A stretch of 61,222 bases of DNA from Methanomassiliicoccales archaeon PtaB.Bin134. GTDB taxonomy: Archaea > Thermoplasmatota > Thermoplasmata > Methanomassiliicoccales > UBA472. A program made the translations under genes and the position numbers. The stretch covers positions 1 to 61,222 of the forward strand of contig MVPZ01000228.1 in the NCBI GenBank assembly GCA_002067045.1, written 5' to 3'. Shown here one piece after another: positions 17,316 to 26,123 of this stretch; the stretch's first letter is position 1, and every line of letters begins with the position of its first letter. The notes beneath the pieces are model-generated. The model was not told the origin of the DNA and ran no database searches. It was given only the letters and a program-made list of their open reading frames with translations.

Positions 17316-18713
17316 GTGGGTACATCTGGAAAATGGAACTGGATGCCTTATCATAACACCTGGACGCTGCTGTTCGCGGCCTGGACCGTGTGCTACCTGG
17401 ATCGCAGCGTGACCGGACCGGTGGTGTCCTGGATGATCGCCAACGGCTCGCCCATGCTGGGGGCCGTGGACCAGCCCCATTCCCTGGGAGGCCTGATCGG
17501 TTCGATGTTCTTCGCCGGCTACATGCTCACACAGTTCCCCGCCGGCTACCTGGGAGATCGCTTCGGCCGCAAGACCCTGGTGGTCATCAGCACCCTGTGG
17601 GCGGGGGTGGCCACCACCCTCTCCGGAGCCTCCAGGTCCCTTTCCTTCTTCGTGGGCACCAGGGTGCTGACCGGCCTGGGGGAGGGCGCCTACTACTCCA
17701 ACGACCGGGCCTTGGTGGCCGAGCACACCCCGCCGCAGAAGGTGGGCACGGGAATGGGAGTGGTCTTCGTGGGCCTTTCCGTGGGGATGACCGCGGCCAC
17801 CATGGCCTCGCCTTGGCTGATCGATGCCGCCAGCGGTCTGATGGGCGAACGGGCCTGGGCCCTGCCCTTCCTGCTCTTCGGACCCCTGACGGTCCTGGTC
17901 GGCCTGGCCCTGCGCCGATGGCTCCCCCGCGGACGGGGCTCGGGCGAGTACGCTGGAGCCTTCCTGCGCTTGGCGCTGGTGTCGGTCGTGCTCCTGGCGG
18001 CCATCATGGGGTTCTACCAACTTTCCGTCTCCCGGGGACTGGGGCCCCTGTGGCAGGGCGCTTTCATCCTGGCCTCGGCGCTGCTGCTGACGGTGGCCAT
18101 ATTCGCCCGGGCGGGAAGGACCAGCTCCGCGGTGCTCAGGGACCGCTCGCTTTGGCTTATGTACGTTTCCGCAGTGCCCATCCTCTTCACCCTGTGGTTC
18201 TTCGGGTTCTGGGCCCTGCTGGTGGTGTCGGAGTCCTCCGGGCTGGGCCTGACCGCCGCGGCGGCCTACGCCGCGCTCTTCGGGGCCGCGGGGGCCCTGG
18301 GCTACCCCCTGGGAGGCGTGCTCTGCGACCGGTTTCCCGGGACCAGGGGCAGGAAGCGCCTCTATTTCTTATGCTGCACGGCGGTGGCGCTGCTGGTGCT
18401 CCTGATGGTGCCGGTCACCGGGAGTGGAGGGCTGGCCCCCCTGGCCGTGCTGCTGTTCTCCATAGGGGTGCTCTTCGCGGCCATGCAGACCGTGCACATG
18501 ACCCTGACCTCCGACCTATCACCGCCGGAGATGCGGGGGCAGGCCTTCGGAATGTGGAACCTGGTGGCCGAGGTCGGGGCGGTGATCTCCCCGCTGGTCT
18601 GCGGATGGCTCAGGGACCTGACCGGGGAATGGGCCCCGGCCATGCTCCTTACCGCCGCCCTGCTCACGGCGAGCGCGGCCCTGGTGATGATGGTGCCAAA
18701 GGCTGTCCGATAA
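17316..18713 (+). CDS. MFS transporter
   Basis: A 465-residue membrane protein with about 12 transmembrane helices and the loop 2-3 MFS motif GYLGDRFGRKTL, repeated in weaker form as GGVLCDRFPGTRGRK between helices 8 and 9. It resembles organic-anion/hexose-phosphate type MFS permeases, but the substrate is not readable. The GTG at 17316 was chosen because GGAGGT lies 7 nt upstream and the first helix starts about 15 residues later; upstream ATGs at 17022 and 17151 would add a long non-membrane N-terminus overlapping argC or its promoter. Its place between argC and argG makes amino-acid export or import possible. Confidence 0.88.
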   Translation: MGTSGKWNWMPYHNTWTLLFAAWTVCYLDRSVTGPVVSWMIANGSPMLGAVDQPHSLGGLIGSMFFAGYMLTQFPAGYLGDRFGRKTLVVISTLWAGVATTLSGASRSLSFFVGTRVLTGLGEGAYYSNDRALVAEHTPPQKVGTGMGVVFVGLSVGMTAATMASPWLIDAASGLMGERAWALPFLLFGPLTVLVGLALRRWLPRGRGSGEYAGAFLRLALVSVVLLAAIMGFYQLSVSRGLGPLWQGAFILASALLLTVAIFARAGRTSSAVLRDRSLWLMYVSAVPILFTLWFFGFWALLVVSESSGLGLTAAAAYAALFGAAGALGYPLGGVLCDRFPGTRGRKRLYFLCCTAVALLVLLMVPVTGSGGLAPLAVLLFSIGVLFAAMQTVHMTLTSDLSPPEMRGQAFGMWNLVAEVGAVISPLVCGWLRDLTGEWAPAMLLTAALLTASAALVMMVPKAVR

Positions 18714-18792
18714 TGAACACCCGTGGAGAACATTGTCCCTGGTCCGGCAGTTGAGATTAATATACTTGGTCGCTTCATCGCCGCAGATTCAC

Positions 18793-20013
18793 ATGGCAGC
18801 TCGCTCCAAGAAGGTTCGTGACAAGGTAGTGTTGGCCTACTCCGGCGGATTGGATACCTCCGTGGCCATCAGGTGGTTGCAGCAGAACTATGATCTGGAT
18901 GTCATAGCCGTAAGCATCAATGTCGGACAGCCGGGGGACCTGCAGGAGGCGGTGGACCGGGCCATGAAGATCGGGGCCATCCAGGCCTACGCCTTCGACG
19001 CCACCGACGATTTTGTGAAGGACTACGTCGGACCGTCCCTGAAGGCCAACGCCATGTACATGGGCTCGTACCCATTGGCCACGGCCATAGCCCGCCCGCT
19101 GATAGCCAAGATCATGGTGGACATCGCCAAGAAGGAGGGCGCCAAGTACATAGCCCACGGATGCACCGCCAAGGGCAACGACCAGGTGCGCTTCGATGTG
19201 AGCATCGGGGCCCTGGCCCCGGAGATCAAGATCATCGCCCCCATGAGGGAATGGGTCATGACCCGTGAGGACGAGATCGAGTATGCCAGGGAGAACGACA
19301 TCCCCATCAAGGTCAAGAAGGAGTGCCCTTACAGCACCGACGAGAACATCTGGGGACGCAGCTGCGAGTGCGGCATACTCGAGGACGCCATGGCCGAGCC
19401 CCCCATGGACGCCTACGAGTGGTCGGTGGACCCCGCGGAGGCCCCGGACCAGCCGGAGTACGTGGAGATCCATTTCCGCAAGGGGCTGCCGGTCGGCCTC
19501 AACCGGAACAAGCGCATGCCCATGACCGAGATCGTCAAGCGGCTTAACGAGCTGGGCGGGAAGCACGGATACGGCCGGGTGGACCACATAGAGGACCGCC
19601 TGGTGGGCATCAAGTCCCGCGAGATATACGAGTGCCCGGCCGCGCTCATCCTCATCAACGCCCACCGGGACCTGGAGAAGATGGTCCTGACCAAGGACGC
19701 GTTCAGCTTCAAGCGCTCGGTGGAGCAGCGCTACTCCGAGCTGTGCTACGACGGACTGTGGTTCTCCCCGCTCAAGGAGGCGCTGGACGCCTTCATCGAC
19801 AAGACCCAGGAGAACGTGGACGGCACCGTAAGGGTGAAGCTCTTCAAGGGCAATGCCACGGTGGTGGGCCGGTCCTCGCCGCACTCACTGTACGACACGG
19901 GGCTGGCCACCTACGCGGAGGGCGATCACTTCGACCACAGGTCCGCCGAGGGCTTCATCTACGTGTGGGGACTGCCGCTGCGCAGCGTGGCCAAGGCCCA
20001 GAACAAAAAGTGA
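18793..20013 (+). CDS. argG: Argininosuccinate synthase
   Basis: A 406-residue enzyme joining citrulline and aspartate with ATP. The N-terminal PP-loop AYSGGLDTS lies at about residues 14-22, and HGCTAKGNDQVRF and GRSCECG segments follow. TATA-like ATTAATATAC near 18752-18762 puts transcription start close to the ATG at 18793, so a short or absent leader is likely. It is followed after 5 nt by argH. Length is normal for the family. Confidence 0.96.
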   Translation: MAARSKKVRDKVVLAYSGGLDTSVAIRWLQQNYDLDVIAVSINVGQPGDLQEAVDRAMKIGAIQAYAFDATDDFVKDYVGPSLKANAMYMGSYPLATAIARPLIAKIMVDIAKKEGAKYIAHGCTAKGNDQVRFDVSIGALAPEIKIIAPMREWVMTREDEIEYARENDIPIKVKKECPYSTDENIWGRSCECGILEDAMAEPPMDAYEWSVDPAEAPDQPEYVEIHFRKGLPVGLNRNKRMPMTEIVKRLNELGGKHGYGRVDHIEDRLVGIKSREIYECPAALILINAHRDLEKMVLTKDAFSFKRSVEQRYSELCYDGLWFSPLKEALDAFIDKTQENVDGTVRVKLFKGNATVVGRSSPHSLYDTGLATYAEGDHFDHRSAEGFIYVWGLPLRSVAKAQNKK

Positions 20014-20018
20014 TCTGG

Positions 20019-21464
20019 ATGTCCGAGAAGCAGCTGTGGTCCGGTCGATTCGCCGAGGGTCCCAGCCAGATGACCCTGTCCTTCACCTCCTCGTTGGCGG
20101 TGGACAGCATGCTGGCCTGGTACGACATAGCCGGTTCCCTGGCCCACGCCCGCATGCTTGGCAGCGCGGGGATAGTGGACCGTGAGGAGTCCGAACGCAT
20201 GGTCCAGGGGCTGAGGCAGCTTCTCATTGAACATGAGGAGGGCCGGCTGACCATGTCCCCCGAGCTGGAGGATGTGCACACCAATGTGGAGCATCTCCTC
20301 ACCAAGATGATAGGGGACGCGGGGAAGAGGCTGCACACCGCGCGCAGCCGCAACGACCAGGTCTCCACCGACTTCCGCATGTTCGTTCGCGACGCCATAC
20401 TGGACGCGGTGACGCTGCTCATCGACGTGCAGGAGGAGCTGATCAGGCGGGCAGAGGAGGAGAGGAGCACCATCATGCCCGGCTTCACCCACCTGCAGCA
20501 CGCCCAGCCGGTGAGCCTTGGGTTCCATCTCATGGCCCACGTTTTCCGTTTGCAGCGCGACGCGGAGCGCTTCCTTGACGCCTACAAGCGCCTGAACCAG
20601 TGCCCGCTGGGAGCTGGGGCGCTGGCCGGCACCGGCCATGCCATAGACCGGGAGATGACCGCGGCCCTTCTGGGCTTCGACCGACCCACCGACAACGCCA
20701 TGGACACCGTCAGCGATCGCGATTTCGCCCTGGAGTTCGCATTCGATTGCGCCCAGACCATGATCCACCTTAGCGGAATGGGTGAGGAACTGGTGCTCTG
20801 GACCTCCCCCGAGTTCCGCTTCGCGGAGATGTCCGACGCCTTCGCCACCGGCAGCTCCATCATGCCCCAGAAGAAGAACCCCGACGTCGCTGAGCTGGTG
20901 CGCGGCCGCAGCTCACTGGCCGTGGGCAACCTGGTGCAGCTCCTGACCCTGATGAAGGGGCTGCCCATGAGCTACAACCGGGACATGCAGGAGGACAAGG
21001 CCTCGGCCATGTCCAGCTATCAGACCATGATCTCCTGCCTGCACATGGTGGGACCGATGTACGCCTCCCTGGCCTTCGACCGGGAACGCATGGCCGCTGC
21101 CTGCGCCGACGGCTTCCTGAACGCCACGGACCTGGCCGACCACCTGGTGCAGAAGGGGATGCCCTTCCGCCAGGCCCACGAGGTGGTGGGGGCGGCGGTG
21201 CAGCACTGTGTGAAGGAGGGGAAGCGCCTGGAATCACTGAGCGCTGAGGAGCTGAAGGGCTTCTCCGACCTGTTGGACGAGGGATCGCTGGAGTACATCA
21301 GCCTGGAGAACTGCCTGAGGCGGCGCACCTCCACCGGAGGGACGGCCCCGGAAAGGGTGGACGATCAGATATCCCAGGCCCGCAAGGTCCTGGAGGCCCA
21401 TCGCGCGGGATGCGAGGGGGAGAAGGAACGTTTGGAAATGGTTTGGACCCAGCTCAGGGAATGA
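20019..21464 (+). CDS. argH: Argininosuccinate lyase
   Basis: A 481-residue member of the fumarase/aspartase superfamily. The signature loop GSSIMPQKKNPD, carrying the catalytic Ser, lies near residues 277-288, and THLQHAQPV lies near 157-165. It releases fumarate to give arginine, completing the pathway with argG just upstream. It starts 5 nt after the argG stop. argF and the carbamoyl-phosphate synthase genes are not in this window. Confidence 0.95.
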   Translation: MSEKQLWSGRFAEGPSQMTLSFTSSLAVDSMLAWYDIAGSLAHARMLGSAGIVDREESERMVQGLRQLLIEHEEGRLTMSPELEDVHTNVEHLLTKMIGDAGKRLHTARSRNDQVSTDFRMFVRDAILDAVTLLIDVQEELIRRAEEERSTIMPGFTHLQHAQPVSLGFHLMAHVFRLQRDAERFLDAYKRLNQCPLGAGALAGTGHAIDREMTAALLGFDRPTDNAMDTVSDRDFALEFAFDCAQTMIHLSGMGEELVLWTSPEFRFAEMSDAFATGSSIMPQKKNPDVAELVRGRSSLAVGNLVQLLTLMKGLPMSYNRDMQEDKASAMSSYQTMISCLHMVGPMYASLAFDRERMAAACADGFLNATDLADHLVQKGMPFRQAHEVVGAAVQHCVKEGKRLESLSAEELKGFSDLLDEGSLEYISLENCLRRRTSTGGTAPERVDDQISQARKVLEAHRAGCEGEKERLEMVWTQLRE

Positions 21465-21468
21465 ACCT

Positions 21469-21837
21469 TCAGCCGTCCAGGCAGGAGAGGGCGTTCCACT
21501 CCAGCTCGTGGTCCAGACCGTTGCGGGTGAGCAGCTTGCTGATCTTTTCCGTCACCCGCACCACCTCCCCGCTCTTTGAGGATCCCTTCACGTAGAACTC
21601 CTTGCGGTTGGTGGGGAACATGAGGCGCATGCGCCCCTTGCGGTTGTAACCCTCGGGCTTGCGGTTGGCCTGCAGCTCCACCAGGTTCAGGTGGATGAAC
21701 ATCTGCATGATCTCGGGGTCCTCGGGGACCTGGTCGGTCTCCTCCAAGAACATCTTGAGCACCTCGGGGAAGACCTCGGCGATATCCTCGTAATCGATGC
21801 GGTCGTTCAGCACCAGGTGCCCGCTGCTCGCTTTCAT
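21469..21837 (-). CDS. Conserved-looking hypothetical protein
   Basis: This 122-residue soluble protein has no motif I recognise. It is acidic in the first half (DYEDIAEVFPEVLKMFLEETDQVPEDPEIM) and basic in the middle (NRKPEGYNRKGRMRLMFPTNRKEF), with mixed helix and strand. No cysteine pairs, membrane segments or signal are visible. A clear TATA element (AATTATAAATAATCC, about 21863-21877 on the minus strand) lies about 30 nt before the ATG, which supports a real gene. It converges on argH with only a 4-nt gap. Confidence 0.6.
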   Translation of the reverse strand: MKASSGHLVLNDRIDYEDIAEVFPEVLKMFLEETDQVPEDPEIMQMFIHLNLVELQANRKPEGYNRKGRMRLMFPTNRKEFYVKGSSKSGEVVRVTEKISKLLTRNGLDHELEWNALSCLDG

Positions 21838-21944
21838 TGGACTTTTCGATAAGAACTGGATTATTTATAATTATTCGACCCGAGCCGGCCGTGGAGCCCC
21901 GCCGGGCTGTCAAGATTATTAGGGTTCCCGTCATTACCTGATGC

Positions 21945-23255
21945 ATGGCCGTGATCCTCACCATCGCCGGCTCCGACTCCGTGGGCGGGGCCGGGGTGGA
22001 AGCCGACCTGAAAGCCATCTCCTCCATGGGCGCCCATGGGGCGGTCGCCCTGACCGCCGTCACCGCTCAGAACACCTCCAGGGTCCGGGAGATCTTTCCC
22101 TTGCCCGCCGAGGAGGTCACCGCCCAGATCACCGCGGTGATGGAGGACGCCTGCGTCTCCGCGGTCAAGACCGGGATGCTGCATTCCGCAAGGACCGCCC
22201 GGGCCGTGGCCTCCCTGCTCGCTGATCTGGACATCCCCCTGGTGGTGGACCCTGTGCTCTTCGCCGGAGTGGGCGCCGCCCTGCACCGCGAGGGACTGGT
22301 GGAGGCCCTTCGGAAGGACCTGTTCCCCCTGGCCACGGTGGTCACCCCCAACCGGGAGGAGGCGGAGACCCTCAGCGGAATGACCATAACGGACGGCGGG
22401 AGCATGGACCGGGCCGGGGAGGCCATCCTGGACCTGGGGCCCCGGGCGGTGCTGCTGAAGGGCGGGCATCTGCAGGGCGAGATGGCCGTGGACACCCTCT
22501 ACACCGAGGAGGGCTCCCTGGAGCTGGCCTCCCCAAGATTGGACCGCAAGGTCCATGGGGCGGGATGCACGCTCGCCTCGCTCATCGCCACCGGGCTCGG
22601 CCTGGGGCTGGACGAGCGGGAGGCGGTGAAGGAGGCCAAACGGCGCATCTACGACTCCATCGCCATGGCCCTTCCGGTGGGGAAGGGGCTTCTCTGCATC
22701 AACCCCCTGGCCACGCTGTACAAGGAGGCCATGGGCCTGAGGATGGTCGAGGAGGTCCGCTCGGCGGTGGAGGTATTGGAGAATCGCTCTCCCCCGGAGC
22801 TGGTCCCCGAGGTGGGAATGAATGTGGCCTACGCCCTGCCCTATCCCCAGGGCTACCGTGAGGTGTGCGGCGTCCAGGGGCGCCTGGTGCGCGCCGGGGA
22901 CCGCGTGCGCATGGCCGGCGAGGTGCGCTTCGGAGGCAGCCGGCACATCGCCAGGGTGGTCATGTCCGCCATGGCCGCGGACCCCACCATGCGCTGCGCC
23001 ATGAACCTGCGCTTCAGCGAGGAGAACGTCAGGAGGCTGGAGGAGAGCGGCCTCCGCGTGGGTTCCTTCGAACGATCAGAGGAGCCGGAGATGGTGTCCT
23101 CCATGGAGTGGGGCACCACGCAGGCTATAAGGAAGTGCGGCGATGTCCCGGACGTGATCTTCGATCGCGGGGGTGTGGGCAAGGAACCGATGATAAGGGT
23201 ACTGGGGCGGGACCCGCGCGAGGTCCTGTCCAAGGCATCGGTGCTGTTCGGATGA
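21945..23255 (+). CDS. thiDN: Fused HMP/HMP-P kinase and thiamine-phosphate synthase (ThiDN)
   Basis: A 436-residue fusion. Residues 1-255 form a ribokinase-fold ThiD kinase, with the N-terminal AGSDSVGGAGVEADLK pyrimidine site and the C-terminal VHGAGCTLAS anion hole with catalytic-loop Cys. It phosphorylates hydroxymethylpyrimidine twice. Residues about 265-436 are the archaeal ThiN domain (NVAYALPYPQGYREV, GSRHIARVVMSAMAADP, DVIFDRGGVGKEPM), which joins HMP-PP to thiazole phosphate in place of ThiE. No thiamine riboswitch was seen upstream. The gene runs into a glycosyltransferase gene 3 nt later. Confidence 0.93.
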   Translation: MAVILTIAGSDSVGGAGVEADLKAISSMGAHGAVALTAVTAQNTSRVREIFPLPAEEVTAQITAVMEDACVSAVKTGMLHSARTARAVASLLADLDIPLVVDPVLFAGVGAALHREGLVEALRKDLFPLATVVTPNREEAETLSGMTITDGGSMDRAGEAILDLGPRAVLLKGGHLQGEMAVDTLYTEEGSLELASPRLDRKVHGAGCTLASLIATGLGLGLDEREAVKEAKRRIYDSIAMALPVGKGLLCINPLATLYKEAMGLRMVEEVRSAVEVLENRSPPELVPEVGMNVAYALPYPQGYREVCGVQGRLVRAGDRVRMAGEVRFGGSRHIARVVMSAMAADPTMRCAMNLRFSEENVRRLEESGLRVGSFERSEEPEMVSSMEWGTTQAIRKCGDVPDVIFDRGGVGKEPMIRVLGRDPREVLSKASVLFG

Positions 23256-23258
23256 GGG

Positions 23259-24443
23259 GTGGCCGTGAAGATAGCGATGTTCACCGATTCCTACCTGCCC
23301 ACCCACGACGGGGTGGTGACCTCACTGCTCCTGACCAAGAGGGAGCTGGAGCGAATGGGCCATCAGGTCTACGTGTTCGCGCCGAAGCCGGCTGATGCGT
23401 CCCAGGAGGAGGAGGGCGTGTACTATTTCCGCTCCATAGGCTTCTCCCAATATTCCGGGTACCGCATACCGTTATTCCCCACCAACAAGTGCGAGCTGCT
23501 CAGCAAGCTGGATGTCGATGTGATCCATGTGCACGGGCTGCTGTTCCAGGCGGTGCGCAGCATGCTGGCGGGAAGAGAGCTGAAACGGCCGGTGGTGCTC
23601 ACCTTCCATACCATGGTCACCGAGGCCGCCCGCTTCTACAACTTCACCCCCTTTCCGGACTGGGTCATACAGATGGGGCTCTGGACCTATCTGCGGATAC
23701 TTCTCCATCGCCCGGAGGTGGTGGTGGCCCCCACCAAGGCCATAAAGAACGAGATAAAGCGCTACGCCCCGCACGTTAAGCGGCTGGAGGTGGTGCCCAC
23801 CGGTGTGGACCTGGACCGCTTCAACCCGGGCATCGACGGCTCGATGATAAGGGAGCGTTACGGGCTGCATGAGAGGAAGGTCATCCTCCACCTGGGGCGC
23901 ATAGCCTGGGAGAAGAACATGGACCTGGTGGTCCGGGGGTTCGCCCTGCTCGCGTCGCAGGAGCCGGAGGCCCGGCTGCTCATCGTGGGCGAAGGTCCGG
24001 CCAAGGAGCACGTGCGGGAGCTGGCCGACGAGCTGGGAGTGGGGGAGAAGGTCATTTTCACCGGTTTCGTGCCTGACGAGGAGCTCCCGTTGTTCTACGC
24101 CGCCTGCGACGTGCTGACCCTGGCCAGCAAGTTCGAGACCCAGGGGCTGGTGGTGCTGGAGGCCATGGCCGTGGGCAAGCCGGTCTCGGGGATCAGGTTC
24201 CGGGCGGTGGCCGAGCTGATCCGGGAGGGCGAGAACGGGGAGCTGTTCGAGGAGACCCCGGCCAGCTGGTCCCAGGCCACCCTGCGGCTGCTGCGCGATA
24301 CCGAGCGCTACCGCCATGGCGCCCTGGCCAAGGCCGCCGAGTTCTCCGCGGGGCAGTGGGCCACCAGGCTCCTGGACATCTACAGGTACGCCATAGAGGC
24401 CAAGGCCGGGCGGGTCAACAACAAACCTTTTCTAAAGCTCTAG
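23259..24443 (+). CDS. GT4 family glycosyltransferase (lipid-linked type likely)
   Basis: A 394-residue GT-B fold enzyme. The N-terminal acceptor domain starts MAVKIAMFTDSYLPTHDGV, the usual opening for diacylglycerol- or phosphatidyl-inositol-type GT4 enzymes. The C-terminal donor domain has LGRIAWEKN and the E-x7-E site in KFETQGLVVLEAMAVGKPV. It probably adds a sugar to a membrane lipid or surface glycan; donor and acceptor are not known. The GTG start follows the thiDN stop by 3 nt, and a DedA-like membrane protein gene follows after 15 nt, so the three may be cotranscribed. Confidence 0.88.
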   Translation: MAVKIAMFTDSYLPTHDGVVTSLLLTKRELERMGHQVYVFAPKPADASQEEEGVYYFRSIGFSQYSGYRIPLFPTNKCELLSKLDVDVIHVHGLLFQAVRSMLAGRELKRPVVLTFHTMVTEAARFYNFTPFPDWVIQMGLWTYLRILLHRPEVVVAPTKAIKNEIKRYAPHVKRLEVVPTGVDLDRFNPGIDGSMIRERYGLHERKVILHLGRIAWEKNMDLVVRGFALLASQEPEARLLIVGEGPAKEHVRELADELGVGEKVIFTGFVPDEELPLFYAACDVLTLASKFETQGLVVLEAMAVGKPVSGIRFRAVAELIREGENGELFEETPASWSQATLRLLRDTERYRHGALAKAAEFSAGQWATRLLDIYRYAIEAKAGRVNNKPFLKL

Positions 24444-24458
24444 CCCTTCGCACCATTG

Positions 24459-25052
24459 ATGTTCGGCATCGGCGAGGCCTTCTATGACCTTTTCTCACCC
24501 CTGGGCCTTGCCGGCTGGCTGATATGCGTCTTCCTACTGTTCTACATCGACGCCATCATCCTGCCCACCCTCCCGGAGCTGTTCGTGGTCCTGTTCTTCA
24601 TCGCCGGCCACGGGACCGTCCCGGACTGGGGGCTGTGGTCCCTGTTCGTGCTTACTATAGCGGCGGCCGAGATACTGGGCCTCACCACCCTCTATCTGGT
24701 GGTGCGCAGGCTGCGGGTCCCGAAGAAGATATCATCGGCCATCGACCGTTACCGTCACTTCCTGCTGGTGTCGGACGAGCGCATGATATTGCTGAACCGG
24801 GTGGCCCCCATCCTGCCCTTCGTGGGGGCCTTCGTGGCCCTCAGCGGCTGGTCCTACCGCCGCTCCATCTTCTACCTGGTGCTGGGGGGCACCGTCAAGT
24901 ACGGGCTGATCCTGGCGGCCAGCAGCTTCTTCCTTGCCTACTTCGAACGGGGCACCGCCACAACCGTGACCCTGGTGATGGTGGTGGCCATAGTCGTGAT
25001 CAGCTTCGTGGTCTCCACCTACCGCAAGAAGAGGATGGCCAGGACGGCCTGA
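24459..25052 (+). CDS. Small DedA/VTT-like membrane protein
   Basis: A 197-residue integral membrane protein with four to five hydrophobic segments. A re-entrant-looking stretch NRVAPILPFVGAFVALSGWSYRRSIFYLVLGG in the middle resembles the R-x-x-P-x-x-x-x-x-x-x-G core of DedA/VTT proteins, which are linked to lipid flipping or membrane homeostasis. The similarity is moderate, so the family call is tentative. It follows a lipid-type glycosyltransferase, which fits a membrane-lipid role. The ATG at 24459 is preferred over the adjacent TTG. Confidence 0.6.
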   Translation: MFGIGEAFYDLFSPLGLAGWLICVFLLFYIDAIILPTLPELFVVLFFIAGHGTVPDWGLWSLFVLTIAAAEILGLTTLYLVVRRLRVPKKISSAIDRYRHFLLVSDERMILLNRVAPILPFVGAFVALSGWSYRRSIFYLVLGGTVKYGLILAASSFFLAYFERGTATTVTLVMVVAIVVISFVVSTYRKKRMARTA

Positions 25053-25053
25053 T

Positions 25054-25059
25054 AAAAAA
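25054..25059 (-). terminator. Possible T-tract terminator for the membrane FKBP gene
   Basis: Six T residues on the minus strand lie 16 nt past the stop of the FKBP gene. Oligo-T tracts terminate archaeal transcription without needing a hairpin. The tract overlaps the end of the opposing DedA-like gene. Confidence 0.4.
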
Positions 25060-25074
25060 GGGATGGGAAGGAGC

Positions 25075-25980
25075 TTAGGAAGAGGCCATCTCCACGATCT
25101 CCTTCAGGGTTATGGTGAAGACCAGGGTCTTCCCCAGGAGCTCGGTGTTGTAGTTCCGCACGGCGGTGCCGTCGGCCTCGTCCACCATGGTGATGAAGAA
25201 CGTTCCGATATCGTCCACGCCCTTCACCATGTCACTGTCGCCATCGGTGAGCTGGTGCACCAGGGTGACGGTGTTTGAGTTGCTGTCCACGTTGGTGACT
25301 AGAACGTCCCAACCCGCGCTGCCCTCCCCGAAGACATGGTATTCGCCTTGCACGGTCGGCGAGTTCATCACGGTGACCTTGTTGGCCATGGTGTCATGCT
25401 CCAGCACCTGGGCCGGCCAGCCGTACACCGGGTCGTAGACGGTGAGGCCCGCGGCGGGGGCCACGCCGTATTCCGCCTGGAAGGAGGCGGCGGTGAAGGT
25501 TCGCAGCAGGGGCTCGCTCTGCGCCAGGCTGAAGGTGACCAGCTTGCTGGGGTCCATGTCCCCGTAGGCCTGGTCCGGGGTCAGCACCACGGTCTTGGTC
25601 TCCCCGACCCTCATCCCGACCACCGCGGCATCGAAGCCGGAGATCATCTGCCCGCTGCCCACGGTGAAGGCCAGCGGCGTGTACGAGCTGTTGCTGCGAA
25701 GGTTGAACGATAGGGTCTTGGGATAGGCGGCGTCATTGGATGCCACGTAGTACAGGGAGGTGTCGAAGACCCGCCCGTCGTTGAGCTTACCGATGTAATC
25801 GACCTTGATCTGATCGCCGGCGACCACCACGGTCTTGGTGGATTCCTCGGACTGGCCTCCCTGATAGAGCAGGATGACCACCGTGCTGGCGCTGACCATA
25901 AGAACGGCGATCAAAACGATGAGAAGGACGTTGACGGCTCCCGCGGCGTCCCTGGACAACCTATCTGACCTCATAGCCAT
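25075..25980 (-). CDS. Membrane-anchored extracytoplasmic FKBP-type prolyl isomerase
   Basis: This 301-residue protein begins with a transmembrane anchor (residues about 17-40). The rest lies outside: a FKBP domain opening with KVDYIGKLNDGRVFDTS, the FTVGSGQMISGFDAAVVGMRVGE ligand-pocket segment (about 118-140), a long insert (about 150-285) and the closing strand TLVFTITLKEIVEM. The domain is much expanded compared with simple FKBPs, like archaeal SlyD-type proteins. It probably helps fold exported proteins and is distinct from the cytosolic FKBP encoded near 1.2-2 kb. TATA-like CTTTAAATTTAGG lies about 35 nt upstream. Confidence 0.88.
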   Translation of the reverse strand: MAMRSDRLSRDAAGAVNVLLIVLIAVLMVSASTVVILLYQGGQSEESTKTVVVAGDQIKVDYIGKLNDGRVFDTSLYYVASNDAAYPKTLSFNLRSNSSYTPLAFTVGSGQMISGFDAAVVGMRVGETKTVVLTPDQAYGDMDPSKLVTFSLAQSEPLLRTFTAASFQAEYGVAPAAGLTVYDPVYGWPAQVLEHDTMANKVTVMNSPTVQGEYHVFGEGSAGWDVLVTNVDSNSNTVTLVHQLTDGDSDMVKGVDDIGTFFITMVDEADGTAVRNYNTELLGKTLVFTITLKEIVEMASS

Positions 25981-26076
25981 GCGATTCAGGCAAACCCTTT
26001 CCTAAATTTAAAGATTGCTTATTCAGGAAGGTGGCGGGAGACCATGCTGGCCCTGGCCATTCGGCCAGAATCGCTT

Positions 26077-26109
26077 ATTTATATGGGTGGGTCATTACAT
26101 AGACCACCC
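26077..26109 (+). promoter_or_regulatory. thrS promoter with overlapping inverted repeat
   Basis: TATA-like TTATTTATATGG (26077-26086) is followed by an inverted repeat, GGGTGG-G-TC (26085-26093) and GACCACCC (26102-26109), with one bulged G and an 8-nt loop. The predicted transcription start (about 26105) falls inside the repeat, so it could be an operator; as RNA only part would be transcribed. Confidence 0.45.
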
Positions 26110-26123
26110 TATCAGGCGATAAG

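Noticed and set aside
21838..21944. Possible thiamine riboswitch upstream of thiDN
   Set aside because: No CTGAGA-type core or paired arms could be found; the region is only about 100 nt and holds two divergent promoters.
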